DNA of 64,000 bases from Bacteroidetes bacterium RIFCSPLOWO2_12_FULL_35_15 (GTDB lineage Bacteria; Bacteroidota; Bacteroidia; 2-12-FULL-35-15): the NCBI GenBank assembly GCA_001769385.1, contig MEPB01000026.1, positions 18,392 through 82,391 on the forward strand. The letters are read 5' to 3'. Positions 52,489 to 61,846 of this stretch are shown here, piece by piece. A program made the position numbers and the translations under genes. The notes below the pieces were generated by a model. The model worked only from the letters and a program-made list of their open reading frames with translations. It did no database searches and was not told where the DNA came from. The stretch's first letter is position 1. Every line of letters begins with the position of its first letter.

Positions 52489-52829
52489 TTTAGCGCTCCC
52501 TTCTTCCAAGCATACAACAGGCCCATAAATAAAATAAACATGAAAACTAATATCTCAAAAAATGCAAGCATGCCTATGTCTTTTACAACAACAGCCCATG
52601 GATACATGAAGACAAGCTCCACATCAAACACCAAAAATATTAAAGCGAATAAATAATAACCAACATTAAATTGAATAAACGAAGTTCCCGAAGTAGGAAT
52701 ACCGCATTCGTATGTTTCACCTTTCTGAGGATTTGTAGAAGTTTTTGCAAGTGCCTTTGATAAAAGGATTCCGCCTGCCGCGAAAGCAACTCCGCAAAAT
52801 AAAAGAAGTATTAGTGCCAGTGAGCCCAT
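52479..52829 (-). CDS. nuoA: complex I subunit NuoA
   Basis: Start set at the ATG at 52829 (116 residues). The open frame reaches a TTG at 52865, but that codon falls within the proposed -7 promoter element. Three helices; '[45 protein letters not shown]' contains the conserved Cys loop and membrane acidic residues. First gene of the nuo operon; its end overlaps nuoB by 10 bp. Confidence 0.93.
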   Translation of the reverse strand: MGSLALILLLFCGVAFAAGGILLSKALAKTSTNPQKGETYECGIPTSGTSFIQFNVGYYLFALIFLVFDVELVFMYPWAVVVKDIGMLAFFEILVFMFILFMGLLYAWKKGALKWV

Positions 52830-52862
52830 ATAATTTTTTCTGGTGTCAAAAGTATCTTGCGT

Positions 52863-52896
52863 CAAAGTTATAAAAAATGATATATATCATACCAAA
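52863..52896 (-). promoter_or_regulatory. promoter of the nuo operon
   Basis: On the minus strand TTTG (52896-52893) and a perfect TAACTTTG (52870-52863) are separated by 22 nt, matching the Bacteroidota consensus. The predicted start of transcription falls about 30 bp upstream of the nuoA ATG at 52829. Confidence 0.55.
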
Positions 52897-52959
52897 ATAA
52901 TTCAAATCAAGCTTCCTTTACAAACTATTTTTAATTCAATTAATTTAAAACTATAATTT

Positions 52960-53307
52960 ATGGCAATCAAAATTACAGACGAGTGTATCAATTGCGGAGC
53001 CTGCGAGCCAGAATGTCCAAATGGTTCTATTTATGCCGGAGGAGATGAGTGGAGATTTTCCGACAAAACCTCAGTGAAAGGAAGTTTTACTTCAAAAAGC
53101 GGAATTACGGCTAATGCAGACGATGCGCAAACCTCTATTTCAGGAGATTTTTATTATATCGTAACGGATAAATGCACTGAATGTGCGGGGTTTCATGATG
53201 AACCACAATGTGCATCTGTTTGTCCTGTTGATTGTTGTGTTCAGGACGAAAATCATGTGGAATCGAAAGATGAATTATTAGCAAAGAAAGAAACATTACA
53301 TGCTTAA
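52960..53307 (+). CDS. 2[4Fe-4S] ferredoxin, Allochromatium type
   Basis: 115 residues with cluster motifs C9/C12/C15/C19 ('[16 protein letters not shown]') and C72-x2-C75-x8-C84-x3-C88. The longer loop in the second motif is the Allochromatium-type low-potential signature. Unusually, about 50 residues rich in Ser, Thr and Gly separate the two motifs. It lies 19 bp before korA, so it is probably the electron acceptor of KorAB. It is divergent from the nuo operon. Confidence 0.9.
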   Translation: MAIKITDECINCGACEPECPNGSIYAGGDEWRFSDKTSVKGSFTSKSGITANADDAQTSISGDFYYIVTDKCTECAGFHDEPQCASVCPVDCCVQDENHVESKDELLAKKETLHA

Positions 53308-53326
53308 AAATCATTAAAGAATAATA

Positions 53327-55198
53327 ATGGAAACAGTTGAAAAAAAAGCAGGGAAAACAACCGAAGTTAGAGAAGCTGATAGAGTGGTGGTACGTTTTTC
53401 CGGTGACTCCGGTGATGGTATGCAATTAACCGGAATGCAGTTTTCTGATACTGCAGCACTTTTAGGAAATGATATCAGTACCTTTCCTGATTATCCGTCT
53501 GAAATACGTGCCCCGATAGGTACTGTTGCAGGGGTATCTGGATTTCAGGTGCATTTTGGAAGCAAAGAAATATTTACTTCCGGTGACGAATACGATGTAT
53601 TGGTTGCAATGAATGCTGCAGCATTAAAAGTTGATCTTCCTAAATTAAAAAAAGGAGGATTCATCATTGCAAACACTGCCGGATTTGATAAAAAAAATCT
53701 TGGCCTGGCACAATATCCTGAAGGAGTGAATCCTTTGGAGGATGAATCACTTACAAATTACACTGTATTGCAAGTAGATGTAACACGGCTTACAAAAGAA
53801 GCGCTTGCAGATTCTGGATTAGGAACAAAAGAAATTGAACGATCTAAAAACATGTTTGTGCTGGGTGTTCTTTTCTGGATGTTTGATAAACCTCTAGATC
53901 ATACGCTAAAGTTCATCGAAGAAAAATTTGCAAAAAAACCTGAAATTGCTCTTGCGAATGAAAAAACGTTAAAAGCCGGGTGGATCTATGGTGAAAACAC
54001 AGAGATCTTTAACACTCAATTCAAAGTTTCAGCAGCAAAACTACCTGCTGGAGAATACAGAAGTATCACAGGAAATCATGCAACTGCTATTGGATTACTT
54101 GCTGCTGCAGAGAAATCAGGTTTGCCTTTATTTTTAGGCTCTTACCCTATCACTCCTGCTACAGATATTTTACATGAGCTTTCAAAATACAAAGCGAATG
54201 GCGTAAAAACCTTGCAGGCAGAAGATGAAATAGCTGGTATTTGTTCTGCCATTGGAGCTTCTTATGCAGGAAATCTTGCAATAACAACTACTTCAGGACC
54301 CGGTATGGCTTTAAAAACGGAAGCATTAGGTTTAGCAACCATGTTGGAAATCCCTTTGGTGGTTGTAAATGTTCAGCGTGGAGGGCCAAGTACAGGTTTA
54401 CCAACAAAAACGGAGCAATCCGATTTATTGATGGCCATGCATGGAAGACATGGCGAAGCACCTCTTCCTGTTATTGCAGCTTCTTCTCCATCGGATTGTT
54501 TTGATATGGCGTATGAAGCATGCAGAATTGCGATTGAACACATGACACCTGTCATATTATTAACAGACGGATACATTGCAAATGGTTCTGAACCATGGCT
54601 TTTTCCAACTGAAGATAAGCTTGCAAAAATTTCAGTGAAGTTTTTAGATACGCCCAATGGCGAAAACAATGTGTTGCTTCCTTACAAACGCAACGAAAAC
54701 TTAGTTCGTCCCTGGATCAAGCCGGGAACAAAAGGTTTAGAGCATCGTATTGGCGGATTGGAAAAACAAAATGAAACCGGAAACGTTTCGTATGATGCAA
54801 AAAATCACGAAACGATGACCAGATTAAGAGCTGCAAAAATTGAAAAAATTGCTGATTTTATCCCTCTTGCAAAACCTGATAGCGGAAAAGAAAAAGCGAA
54901 AGTTCTGGTATTAGGCTGGGGCTCTACAGCAGGCTCAATAAAAATGGTTGTTCGCGAAATGATTGATGAAGGCGCTGATGTGGCACATGTTCATTTAAAA
55001 TACATCAATCCATTTCCAAAAAATCTGGGTGAATTATTAAAAGGATATGAAAAAGTATTGATCCCTGAAATGAATTGCGGACAATTGTTACAGTTGATAA
55101 GAGCAAAATATATGGTACCTGCAATTGGTTTTTCTAAAGTGCAGGGATTGCCGTTTACAACAGCTGAATTAAAAGAAAAAATAAAAGACCTATTATAA
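53327..55198 (+). CDS. korA: 2-oxoacid:ferredoxin oxidoreductase, fused gamma-alpha subunit
   Basis: 623 residues. The gamma domain (about 20-210) has '[27 protein letters not shown]' and '[26 protein letters not shown]'; the alpha pyrimidine-binding domain (about 245-430) has '[22 protein letters not shown]', '[34 protein letters not shown]' and '[30 protein letters not shown]'. This matches the KorA type that oxidises 2-oxoglutarate to succinyl-CoA with ferredoxin as acceptor, as in Bacteroidota lacking the dehydrogenase complex. Other 2-oxoacids cannot be excluded. Confidence 0.92.
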   Translation: METVEKKAGKTTEVREADRVVVRFSGDSGDGMQLTGMQFSDTAALLGNDISTFPDYPSEIRAPIGTVAGVSGFQVHFGSKEIFTSGDEYDVLVAMNAAALKVDLPKLKKGGFIIANTAGFDKKNLGLAQYPEGVNPLEDESLTNYTVLQVDVTRLTKEALADSGLGTKEIERSKNMFVLGVLFWMFDKPLDHTLKFIEEKFAKKPEIALANEKTLKAGWIYGENTEIFNTQFKVSAAKLPAGEYRSITGNHATAIGLLAAAEKSGLPLFLGSYPITPATDILHELSKYKANGVKTLQAEDEIAGICSAIGASYAGNLAITTTSGPGMALKTEALGLATMLEIPLVVVNVQRGGPSTGLPTKTEQSDLLMAMHGRHGEAPLPVIAASSPSDCFDMAYEACRIAIEHMTPVILLTDGYIANGSEPWLFPTEDKLAKISVKFLDTPNGENNVLLPYKRNENLVRPWIKPGTKGLEHRIGGLEKQNETGNVSYDAKNHETMTRLRAAKIEKIADFIPLAKPDSGKEKAKVLVLGWGSTAGSIKMVVREMIDEGADVAHVHLKYINPFPKNLGELLKGYEKVLIPEMNCGQLLQLIRAKYMVPAIGFSKVQGLPFTTAELKEKIKDLL

Positions 55199-55311
55199 AT
55201 CTACGAAATACGAATAAATACGAATCTACGAATAAGAAAACAAAATATTATATACAGTTTCGTGAATAGGTATAGTTCGATATTGGTAGCTAAATTAAAA
55301 AATAAATTAGC
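55199..55311. repeat. TACGAA reiterations between korA and korB
   Basis: Four TACGAA words at 55202, 55209, 55219 and 55227 form an irregular tandem repeat directly after the korA stop. The remaining sequence to the korB ATG is AT-rich without clear signals. Confidence 0.5.
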
Positions 55312-56343
55312 ATGGAAACAGCAACTGAAAATAAATTAAGCCCAAAGGATTACGCATCAGAAATGGAAGTGAAATGGTGCCCGGGATGTGGAGACTATTC
55401 TATTTTAAAGCAGGTACAAACGGTATTTCCTGATCTGGGTGTGCCCAAAGAAAATTTTGCTTTCATTTCCGGTATAGGTTGTTCCTCACGCTTTACCTAT
55501 TATATGGATACATACGGTATGCATAGCATTCACGGAAGAGCTGCAGCAATTGCCTCCGGGGTAAAAGCGGCTAATCCTGATTTAAGTGTGTGGATCGTTT
55601 CCGGTGATGGTGATGCCCTTTCAATTGGTGGAAATCACTTTATTCATTTGATGCGTAAAAATTTCGATGTGAATTATCTGGTTTTTAATAATCAGATCTA
55701 CAGCTTGACAAAAGGACAATATTCCCCAACTTCTGAAAGAGGAAAAGTAACTAAATCGAGTCCATACGGTTCTATTGAAGAACCATTTAATCCTTCTGAA
55801 TTAGCATTGGGTGCAAAAGCAAGTTTTGTTGCGCGTACACTTGACCGCGATCCGAAACACATGCAAGCAGTTTTAAAACGCGCTCATGCACATAAAGGAA
55901 CTTCCTTTGTGGAAGTATATCAAAACTGTCCTGTATTTAACGACACAGCCTTTTTTGCCTTCTCTGATAAAGAAACAAAAAAAGAAGAAGCCATCCTAGT
56001 GGAACACGGCAAACCATTGATCTTTGGTAACAATGAGGAGAAAGGAATTAAGTTTGAAGGATTAAATCCTGTTATAGTAACTATTAAAGAAAGTGGTATT
56101 TCTCCAAATGATCTATGGATACACGATGAGAAAGATAAAACAAAAGCAAATATCCTTTCCCGTTTCTTTGATACGACTCAACACGATGATGAGTTCCCCC
56201 GTCCATTCGGAATTATTTACGCCAATGAGCGCCCGATATACGATGAGAACTTAGTAGCACAAATTGATACCGTTAAGCTTAAAAAAGGAAAAACATCCTT
56301 AAATAAAATATTATCAGGAGAAAAAACCTGGAGTATAAATTAG
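55312..56343 (+). CDS. korB: 2-oxoacid:ferredoxin oxidoreductase, beta subunit
   Basis: 343 residues with 'MEVKWCPGCGDYSILKQVQ' (CxxC cluster ligands), 'FISGIGCSSRFTYYMDTYGMHSIHGRAAAIASGVKAANP' and the thiamine diphosphate motif 'VSGDGDALSIGGNHFIHLMRKNFDVNYLVFNNQIYSLTKGQYSPTS'. It completes KorAB. It is followed by an intrinsic terminator. Confidence 0.94.
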   Translation: METATENKLSPKDYASEMEVKWCPGCGDYSILKQVQTVFPDLGVPKENFAFISGIGCSSRFTYYMDTYGMHSIHGRAAAIASGVKAANPDLSVWIVSGDGDALSIGGNHFIHLMRKNFDVNYLVFNNQIYSLTKGQYSPTSERGKVTKSSPYGSIEEPFNPSELALGAKASFVARTLDRDPKHMQAVLKRAHAHKGTSFVEVYQNCPVFNDTAFFAFSDKETKKEEAILVEHGKPLIFGNNEEKGIKFEGLNPVIVTIKESGISPNDLWIHDEKDKTKANILSRFFDTTQHDDEFPRPFGIIYANERPIYDENLVAQIDTVKLKKGKTSLNKILSGEKTWSIN

Positions 56344-56368
56344 ACCTTTGATTTGGGTTAGAAAGAGG

Positions 56369-56397
56369 CACCTCGGGTAATGTGAGGTGTTTTTTTT
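56369..56397 (+). terminator. intrinsic terminator after korB
   Basis: CACCTC (56369-56374) and GAGGTG (56384-56389) pair around a 9-nt loop and are followed by eight T residues (56390-56397), 26 bp after the korB stop. Confidence 0.8.
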
Positions 56398-56483
56398 GTG
56401 TAGTACTCTTTCTTATTTTTACACAGAAATAAATTGAGTAAATCTCCGTACTTTTACATTTCAAAAAATAATCAATAAAAAAA

Positions 56484-56996
56484 ATGAACAAACACCTTGA
56501 AATATTATACAAAGAGCATGCAGTCATAAAAAAAGCTCTTCAAACAGTAAAAGAACTGAAAGAACTGATCGATATAAATCCCGATGAATATAAATCAGAA
56601 ATGATACGGTATATTTCTTTTTTCAGAAAGTATGCTGATGGATTTCATCATTATAAAGAAGAACAAATTTTATTTCCTGAAATGAGCAAAAAAAATGAAT
56701 TCCTTGCTGAAGGTGTTATCAAAGAAATGTTTGAAAACCATTCTGATTTCAGAGAGATGACCGGAAATATTGAATCTCTGGTTAATTCAGGAGATTACAA
56801 AAATGCCCATGCAGCATTTGAAAAATATGCTGAAGCATTACTTGATCATATTGCAGTGGAAGATGATGAAGTTTTTCAAATGGCCGAATCGGTTTTTGAT
56901 GATGCAGAAATTGAAAAAATATATTTCCGTTTTATGGATTGTGATAAAGACCTTGGCACTTCCGACAAAATAAAATTTGAAGCAATGATAAATTGA
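56484..56996 (+). CDS. hemerythrin domain protein
   Basis: 170 residues forming a four-helix bundle with the expected metal ligands: 'EHAVIKKAL', 'GFHHYKEEQILFPEM', 'ENHSDFREM' and 'LLDHIAVEDDEVFQMAE'. Such proteins bind a di-iron site and O2 or NO. With the two-component system and FNR-like regulator downstream it fits an oxygen or NO response. It has no signal peptide. Confidence 0.88.
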   Translation: MNKHLEILYKEHAVIKKALQTVKELKELIDINPDEYKSEMIRYISFFRKYADGFHHYKEEQILFPEMSKKNEFLAEGVIKEMFENHSDFREMTGNIESLVNSGDYKNAHAAFEKYAEALLDHIAVEDDEVFQMAESVFDDAEIEKIYFRFMDCDKDLGTSDKIKFEAMIN

Positions 56997-57036
56997 TTTT
57001 ATTTTAAAAAAAATTGAAAACCAAATTCAATAATTA

Positions 57037-57255
57037 AGAGCCTGTTAAAATTTCACTAAAATAAAATATAGTATAGCAAACATTGCGGGGTCACTTCGAG
57101 TGCGACCAAAGGGAGCGTATCGAGAAGGCGGGGAGAATTCTGAAATAATAAGCTCTCGCACTTTCTCGATACACCTTCCTAAAAAAGGAAGGCTACTCGA
57201 AATGACAACCCACATTGCGATAACAGATAATTTGAACAAAATTTAAACAGGCTCT
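57037..57255. mobile_element. MITE-like element with terminal inverted repeats
   Basis: About 219 bp bounded by AGAGCCTGTTAAAATTT (57037-57053) and AAATTTAAACAGGCTCT (57239-57255), complementary with one mismatch. Imperfect pairing continues inward: GTCACTTCGAGT (57090-57101) with ACTCGAAATGAC (57195-57206), and TATCGAGAA (57119-57127) with TTCTCGATA (57163-57171). It contains no gene. I see no clear target-site duplication. It fills the gap between hemerythrin and the response regulator. Confidence 0.7.
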
Positions 57256-57274
57256 ACGAAATAAATAATTAATC

Positions 57275-57949
57275 ATGAAATTGCTGATCATTGAAGATGA
57301 ACTTAGTTTACTAAAAAGCATTACTGATTTTTTTCAGAAGGAGTTGTTCATTTGTGAAACAGCCACTACATACAATGAAGGACTTGAAAAAATTAATTTG
57401 TATGATTATGATTGCATTATTTTAGACATCAATCTTCCGGGGGGCAGTGGATTGAAACTTCTGGAAAACCTTAGAAATAAAAAGAAACAAGAAGGCGTTG
57501 TCATTATTTCTGCAAAAAATTCAGTGGATGATAAAATAGCCGGGCTCGAATTAGGAGCTGATGACTATCTGACCAAACCTTTTCATCTTTCAGAATTAAA
57601 CGCCAGAGTTAAAGCCCTTCTTCGAAGAAAATATTCGGAGGGAACAAACCAAATTAAGTGTGATGATTTATTAATTGATCTATCTTCAAAGTCTGTTTCA
57701 TTTAAAAATATTCCTCTTCACCTTACAAAAAATGAATATCAGTTATTGATTTTTATGGCTGCAAACAAACAGCGCGTAATATCGAAACAAGCAATAGCAG
57801 AGCATCTTTTAGGCGACCAGGCTGACAATGTTGATTCCTATCATTCTGTTTATGCTCATATAAAAAACATTAAGAAAAAACTAAAAGATGTTGATTGTCC
57901 GGATTGCATAAAAGCTGTTTACGGACTGGGGTATAAATTTGAAATGTAA
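57275..57949 (+). CDS. OmpR-family response regulator
   Basis: 224 residues: receiver domain (about 1-115) with acidic pocket 'IIEDE', phospho-acceptor Asp51 ('IILDINLPGGSG'), 'IISAKNSVDDKIAGLELGADDYLTKPF' including the conserved Lys; and a C-terminal winged helix (about 130-224, 'HLTKNEYQLLIFMAANKQRVISKQAIAEHL'). The sensor kinase follows after 17 bp. Targets unknown; neighbouring hemerythrin and FNR-like genes are candidates. Confidence 0.92.
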   Translation: MKLLIIEDELSLLKSITDFFQKELFICETATTYNEGLEKINLYDYDCIILDINLPGGSGLKLLENLRNKKKQEGVVIISAKNSVDDKIAGLELGADDYLTKPFHLSELNARVKALLRRKYSEGTNQIKCDDLLIDLSSKSVSFKNIPLHLTKNEYQLLIFMAANKQRVISKQAIAEHLLGDQADNVDSYHSVYAHIKNIKKKLKDVDCPDCIKAVYGLGYKFEM

Positions 57950-57966
57950 TGAAATAGAGGAAAAAA

Positions 57967-59232
57967 ATGAAACTTCAAAAAAAAAATACGCAATTCTTAC
58001 TGATCTACCTTCCTATTATTTTAATAATTTGTTCTTTCATTTTTTATATTCTGCTAAGTCTTCAAATAAACCATTTACACGATAAATTACTACTCCTTAA
58101 ACAAGAAAATATTTTAAAATTATTAGATGAACACAAGCGTGAAATTGAACTACATTCAGGAGCTAAGGGAGAGTACACAGTTACTGAAATTAATACTCCT
58201 ACTTCAAAAAAATATAACGTCATTACAGACACTTCTATTTTTTATGCATCCCAAAATAAATTTTTGCCATTTAAAATGCTTACCGAAAGATTCAGACATC
58301 TCGGCAAAGATTATGAAATTACCACCTACTCCTCTTCTATTGAAACCACTCATTTGATGGTAGCGGTGTTTTCAATTCATGGTCTGATTTATATCATTAT
58401 GCTGTTCTCCATTGTCATCATTAATCGAAAGGTTTCTGAAGAATTATGGCAACCATTTTATGAAACAATTGATAAACTTAATACCTACGACATTAGCATG
58501 AACAGTTCCCTGAATTTAAACCATGAAACAGGCGTAACAGAATTTGACGAATTAAACAGGGTAGCTCAGCAATTAGTTACTAAAGATCAACTGGCTTACC
58601 AAAGCCAGAAGCAGTTTGTTGAAAATGCTTCACATGAAATACAAACTCCGCTTGCTATCATTCGGTCAAAAGCTGAATTATTAATGGAGCAACCTGATTT
58701 AAATGAGAAAACAGCAGAACTGATAAACGATATTGCAGAAGCTACCACTCGTTTAAGCATCCTGAATAAAACCTTATTACTATTAGCTAAAATTGAGAAT
58801 AATCAATTTCTTGATCAAAAGAAAATTTATCTTTCTGAAGTAATTGAAACGAGCCTTACTAACTTTCAGCAATCTTTTGATGACAGGTTACCCCAAATAA
58901 AAAAAGATTTAGATAACTCTTCATATATTACTGCTAATCTATCATTAATTGAGATTCTTTTGAATAATTTAATTAAAAATGCCATTATCCATAACGAGCC
59001 TTTTGGCAACATAAATATTGCTTTAAAACACAACAATTTCATTATCGAAAATACCGGACCTGCATTAACCATCTCTGAAGAATTGTTATTTGAACGCTTC
59101 AGAAAGGACTCGAATAAGCCTAATCAGACAGGATTGGGACTTGCTATTGTAAAGCAAATTTGCACGTTGTACGATTACAAGTTAAGCTATACCTATAAAG
59201 ATCATATTCATCGCCTTCAAGTTAACTTCTAA
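57967..59232 (+). CDS. sensor histidine kinase
   Basis: 421 residues: membrane helices at about 10-33 and 129-153 bracket a periplasmic sensor region of roughly 95 residues without recognised fold. The HisKA domain has His223 ('NASHEIQTPLAIIRSKAELL'), and the ATPase domain has the N box 'NNLIKNAIIHN' and G box 'GLGLAIVKQI'. The linker shows no obvious HAMP. It pairs with the upstream OmpR-type regulator. Confidence 0.9.
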   Translation: MKLQKKNTQFLLIYLPIILIICSFIFYILLSLQINHLHDKLLLLKQENILKLLDEHKREIELHSGAKGEYTVTEINTPTSKKYNVITDTSIFYASQNKFLPFKMLTERFRHLGKDYEITTYSSSIETTHLMVAVFSIHGLIYIIMLFSIVIINRKVSEELWQPFYETIDKLNTYDISMNSSLNLNHETGVTEFDELNRVAQQLVTKDQLAYQSQKQFVENASHEIQTPLAIIRSKAELLMEQPDLNEKTAELINDIAEATTRLSILNKTLLLLAKIENNQFLDQKKIYLSEVIETSLTNFQQSFDDRLPQIKKDLDNSSYITANLSLIEILLNNLIKNAIIHNEPFGNINIALKHNNFIIENTGPALTISEELLFERFRKDSNKPNQTGLGLAIVKQICTLYDYKLSYTYKDHIHRLQVNF

Positions 59233-59336
59233 AAACTCTAAATTTCTACTAAATCACATATTAATTTTGTCGTATGCTCTCCTTTTTTTATTTATTGTAA
59301 TTCACAATACACTAAAATAGGAGGTTAAAAGTAAAA

Positions 59337-60053
59337 ATGAAAAATATTAACTGCTCTTCCTGTTCTAACACAAATTGTCTTGTACTCAAGCATTGCTCAT
59401 CTCAATGGATTGAGTTGATCAATCAAAAAAAATATCAGAGCTCCATTAAACAAGATCAGAATATTATTAATGAAGGATTTCCTGTTTTAGGAATTTACTT
59501 TATTCAAAAAGGTAAGGCAAAAGTGTTTTCTACTGGGTTTACAGGGAAGCGACAAGTTGTTCGTTTTGCTAAAGAAGGGCACCTGCTTGGGCATAGAGCT
59601 TTAGGAAACGATGATACTTACCCAATTGGTGTTGTTGCCTTAGAAGACAGCCTGGTCTGTTTCCTTGAAAACACGCTTCTGGATGACATATTTCTACACA
59701 ATCCGAATTTTTCACATGGGTTGATGATGTTCTATTCGCAGGAATTGCGAAAACTGGAAAAAAGGATGAAAAATATTCCCCGAATGAACGCCAGGGAAAA
59801 AGTCGCAGAGGCATTGTTATTAATCTATGAAAGTTTTGGTTTAAATGAACATAACGAATTGAATGTTCCTTTTTCCCGTAATACTATTGCACACATAGCC
59901 GGCACCAGCTCAGAGGAAGTTTCCCGACTGCTTTCGAATTTTGAAGAAGAAGGTTTCATTAACAGACACGGTAGAAAAATAGCGATATTAAATCTGGAGG
60001 ATTTAAAAACTATTATTGTGAAAATGGATTTTAAAGTAATAATTAATAATTAA
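59337..60053 (+). CDS. FNR-type Crp/Fnr regulator
   Basis: 238 residues. N-terminal cysteines C6, C9, C14 and C20 and central C108 ('SLVCFLEN') provide the ligand set for an FNR [4Fe-4S] cluster. The recognition helix 'FSRNTIAHIAGTSSEEVSRLLSNF' keeps Glu-x-x-Ser-Arg, the residues with which E. coli FNR reads TTGAT. A perfect TTGATgcagATCAA lies 58 bp beyond its stop codon, ahead of the haem-binding lipoprotein gene. Of the four Crp/Fnr proteins in the window this one is the best candidate for a true FNR. A TAATTTTG (59262-59269) upstream may be its -7 element. Confidence 0.9.
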   Translation: MKNINCSSCSNTNCLVLKHCSSQWIELINQKKYQSSIKQDQNIINEGFPVLGIYFIQKGKAKVFSTGFTGKRQVVRFAKEGHLLGHRALGNDDTYPIGVVALEDSLVCFLENTLLDDIFLHNPNFSHGLMMFYSQELRKLEKRMKNIPRMNAREKVAEALLLIYESFGLNEHNELNVPFSRNTIAHIAGTSSEEVSRLLSNFEEEGFINRHGRKIAILNLEDLKTIIVKMDFKVIINN

Positions 60054-60436
60054 AATAATAGTCCGTTTCTTCCCATGCTATTTCCATAACATTATTAGCA
60101 ATATAAACTTTTGATGCAGATCAAGTAACGGTCCGATAAGTATCACTGTTCTTTGATTTTCCCTTTCATTATTTTGCAAAACGATAATTTGTAAGCTCAA
60201 ACTTGTAAAAAATACAAACTTCAGACTAAGTACAATCATTTTTATTTATTAAAACTATATCGTCCTTTGTCATGGAAATGTAATTTAAAATTTACGGGCA
60301 AAGAAACAACTGCACATTTCACGGTTTCTACTGCAAACCATTCAAAAAAAACATTAAATATTTTACTAATTTCTTTCAAAAAAACAATTAAATACAAATT
60401 AATAAGCAATAATAAGTTAAACAAAAAACAAAAATC
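60054..60436. other. 383-bp regulatory leader before the haem-binding lipoprotein
   Basis: Non-coding stretch containing the FNR box (60111-60124). The rest is AT-rich with no frame of note. The box sits 313 bp before the ATG, so a long 5' leader or a further promoter downstream is implied. Confidence 0.6.
60111..60124. promoter_or_regulatory. FNR-type operator
   Basis: TTGAT-GCAG-ATCAA is an exact match to the FNR consensus palindrome TTGATnnnnATCAA. It lies between the FNR-type regulator gene and the haem-binding lipoprotein gene. Confidence 0.7.
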
Positions 60437-61714
60437 ATGAAAACGAAAAAATTTAAACTATTAACTGTGCTAGGAGCATTGTCTATGGGAATCATCTTAA
60501 TAGCTCCTACATCTTGTAAAAAAGATAAGATAAAAGGATGTACTGACCCGGTAGCAACAAATTACAGTTCAACAGCAGAAGAAGATGATGGGTCTTGTAC
60601 CTATGCCACACCTGGACCGGGCACAAGCACAACTGATCTTTTATCAAAATCTGTAACTTCAGCTCCAACTATGGATGGAGTAATTGATGCTTCCTGGGCC
60701 AATTGTCAAAAATTAACAGGAACAGCAGCGGTACCTTCAAGCATTACTGATTTTGTGTGGTACAACGGAGAAACTTACAATTTCACATTGCGTTCGATGC
60801 GTGATGCCACCAATATTTATTTCCTGGCTGAATGGACTGATCCTAAGGACAGTAAAGAAAGAGAAGGGTGGTATTTTGACACTAGTGTTACTCCAAATAT
60901 ATGGAAGCAACAAAACAAAAAAGCAACATCAGCTACTGATAAATGGTATGAAGATAAATTGGCAATGTTGTGGCCAACAGCAACTACAAGCCTTACTGAC
61001 TGGAATTCTTCTACTTGTTATTCAACCTGTCATGGAGTAAATCAAACTTTAGGTTATAATACCACTACTAAACACTATGCTGCAGCCGGAGAGGTTGTTG
61101 ATATGTGGCATTGGAAACGCGTTAGAACCGGAAATCCGTTTGTAAATCAGTTTGATGACCAACGAATAGTTACAATCGTTGATATTAACGCACCTACAGC
61201 AACTGAAAAGAAAGATGGTGGAAGAGGTAGTGATGCATCTACTGCCGGTGGTGATGTTGCTAACATACAAACATTAAACAATGGAACTGCAAATGTTACT
61301 GTTCCTAAGTTTATTATTCCTAACCAAAGTAATTATTATTGGATCACAACTGATGATACACTTAGTGGTTTGGCAAAACGTGTAACGGCAGTTGATGTTA
61401 ATGGTGTATTGACTTATGCAGGTGGTACTATTGACCCTGCAACAGGTGGTTATGAAATGAATACAGGAGCTAAAAGATTTCCTAGTATTTATACCAGAGG
61501 TACGTTTGTTGGTAGCAGAGGAGATATTACAGCTTATGGAAACCATACCGGTACAGGTTGGGTGCTTGAATACAAAAGAGCACTTACAACTTCTGATGCA
61601 GCAAATGATGTTCAGTTTGATGTTACCAAAGAGTATATGTTTGGTTTTGCTATTTTTGAAAATGCAGCAATCGCTCATGGTATCAAACCTAATTTAAAAT
61701 TAAAATTTAACTAG
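60437..61714 (+). CDS. lipoprotein with ethylbenzene-dehydrogenase-type haem-binding domain and CX3CH motif
   Basis: 425 residues. The signal peptide ends in a lipobox-like 'APTSCKKD' (Cys27). A short 'GCTDPVATNYSSTAEEDDGSC' motif (34-54) follows, a Bacteroidota surface-protein motif. The main domain (about 70-425) resembles the EbdC/cytochrome c-552 haem-binding fold: 'APTMDGVIDASWANC', 'FLAEWTDPKDSKEREGW', 'DKLAMLWP', 'VVDMWHWKRVRTGN', ending 'FGFAIFENAAIAHGIKP'. C194-YST-C198-H199 is a CX3CH site, not the usual CX2CH, and could bind haem covalently. It is likely an envelope electron-transfer protein under anaerobic control. Substrate or partner unknown. Confidence 0.75.
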   Translation: MKTKKFKLLTVLGALSMGIILIAPTSCKKDKIKGCTDPVATNYSSTAEEDDGSCTYATPGPGTSTTDLLSKSVTSAPTMDGVIDASWANCQKLTGTAAVPSSITDFVWYNGETYNFTLRSMRDATNIYFLAEWTDPKDSKEREGWYFDTSVTPNIWKQQNKKATSATDKWYEDKLAMLWPTATTSLTDWNSSTCYSTCHGVNQTLGYNTTTKHYAAAGEVVDMWHWKRVRTGNPFVNQFDDQRIVTIVDINAPTATEKKDGGRGSDASTAGGDVANIQTLNNGTANVTVPKFIIPNQSNYYWITTDDTLSGLAKRVTAVDVNGVLTYAGGTIDPATGGYEMNTGAKRFPSIYTRGTFVGSRGDITAYGNHTGTGWVLEYKRALTTSDAANDVQFDVTKEYMFGFAIFENAAIAHGIKPNLKLKFN

Positions 61715-61770
61715 TTAAAAGCTCAAACCGTATTTAGATTAGTATAGTTGTTTTAGTTTTTTTCATAGGA

Positions 61771-61798
61771 GCAGCAGTTGGAGAACTGCTGCTTTTTT
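61771..61798 (+). terminator. intrinsic terminator after the haem-binding lipoprotein gene
   Basis: GCAGCAGTT (61771-61779) and AACTGCTGC (61784-61792) form a perfect 9-bp stem with a GGAG loop, followed by six T residues. Confidence 0.9.
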
Positions 61799-61846
61799 AA
61801 TGCTACTACCAAATGAAATATAAAATAGTCCATTTTTAAAACCTCA

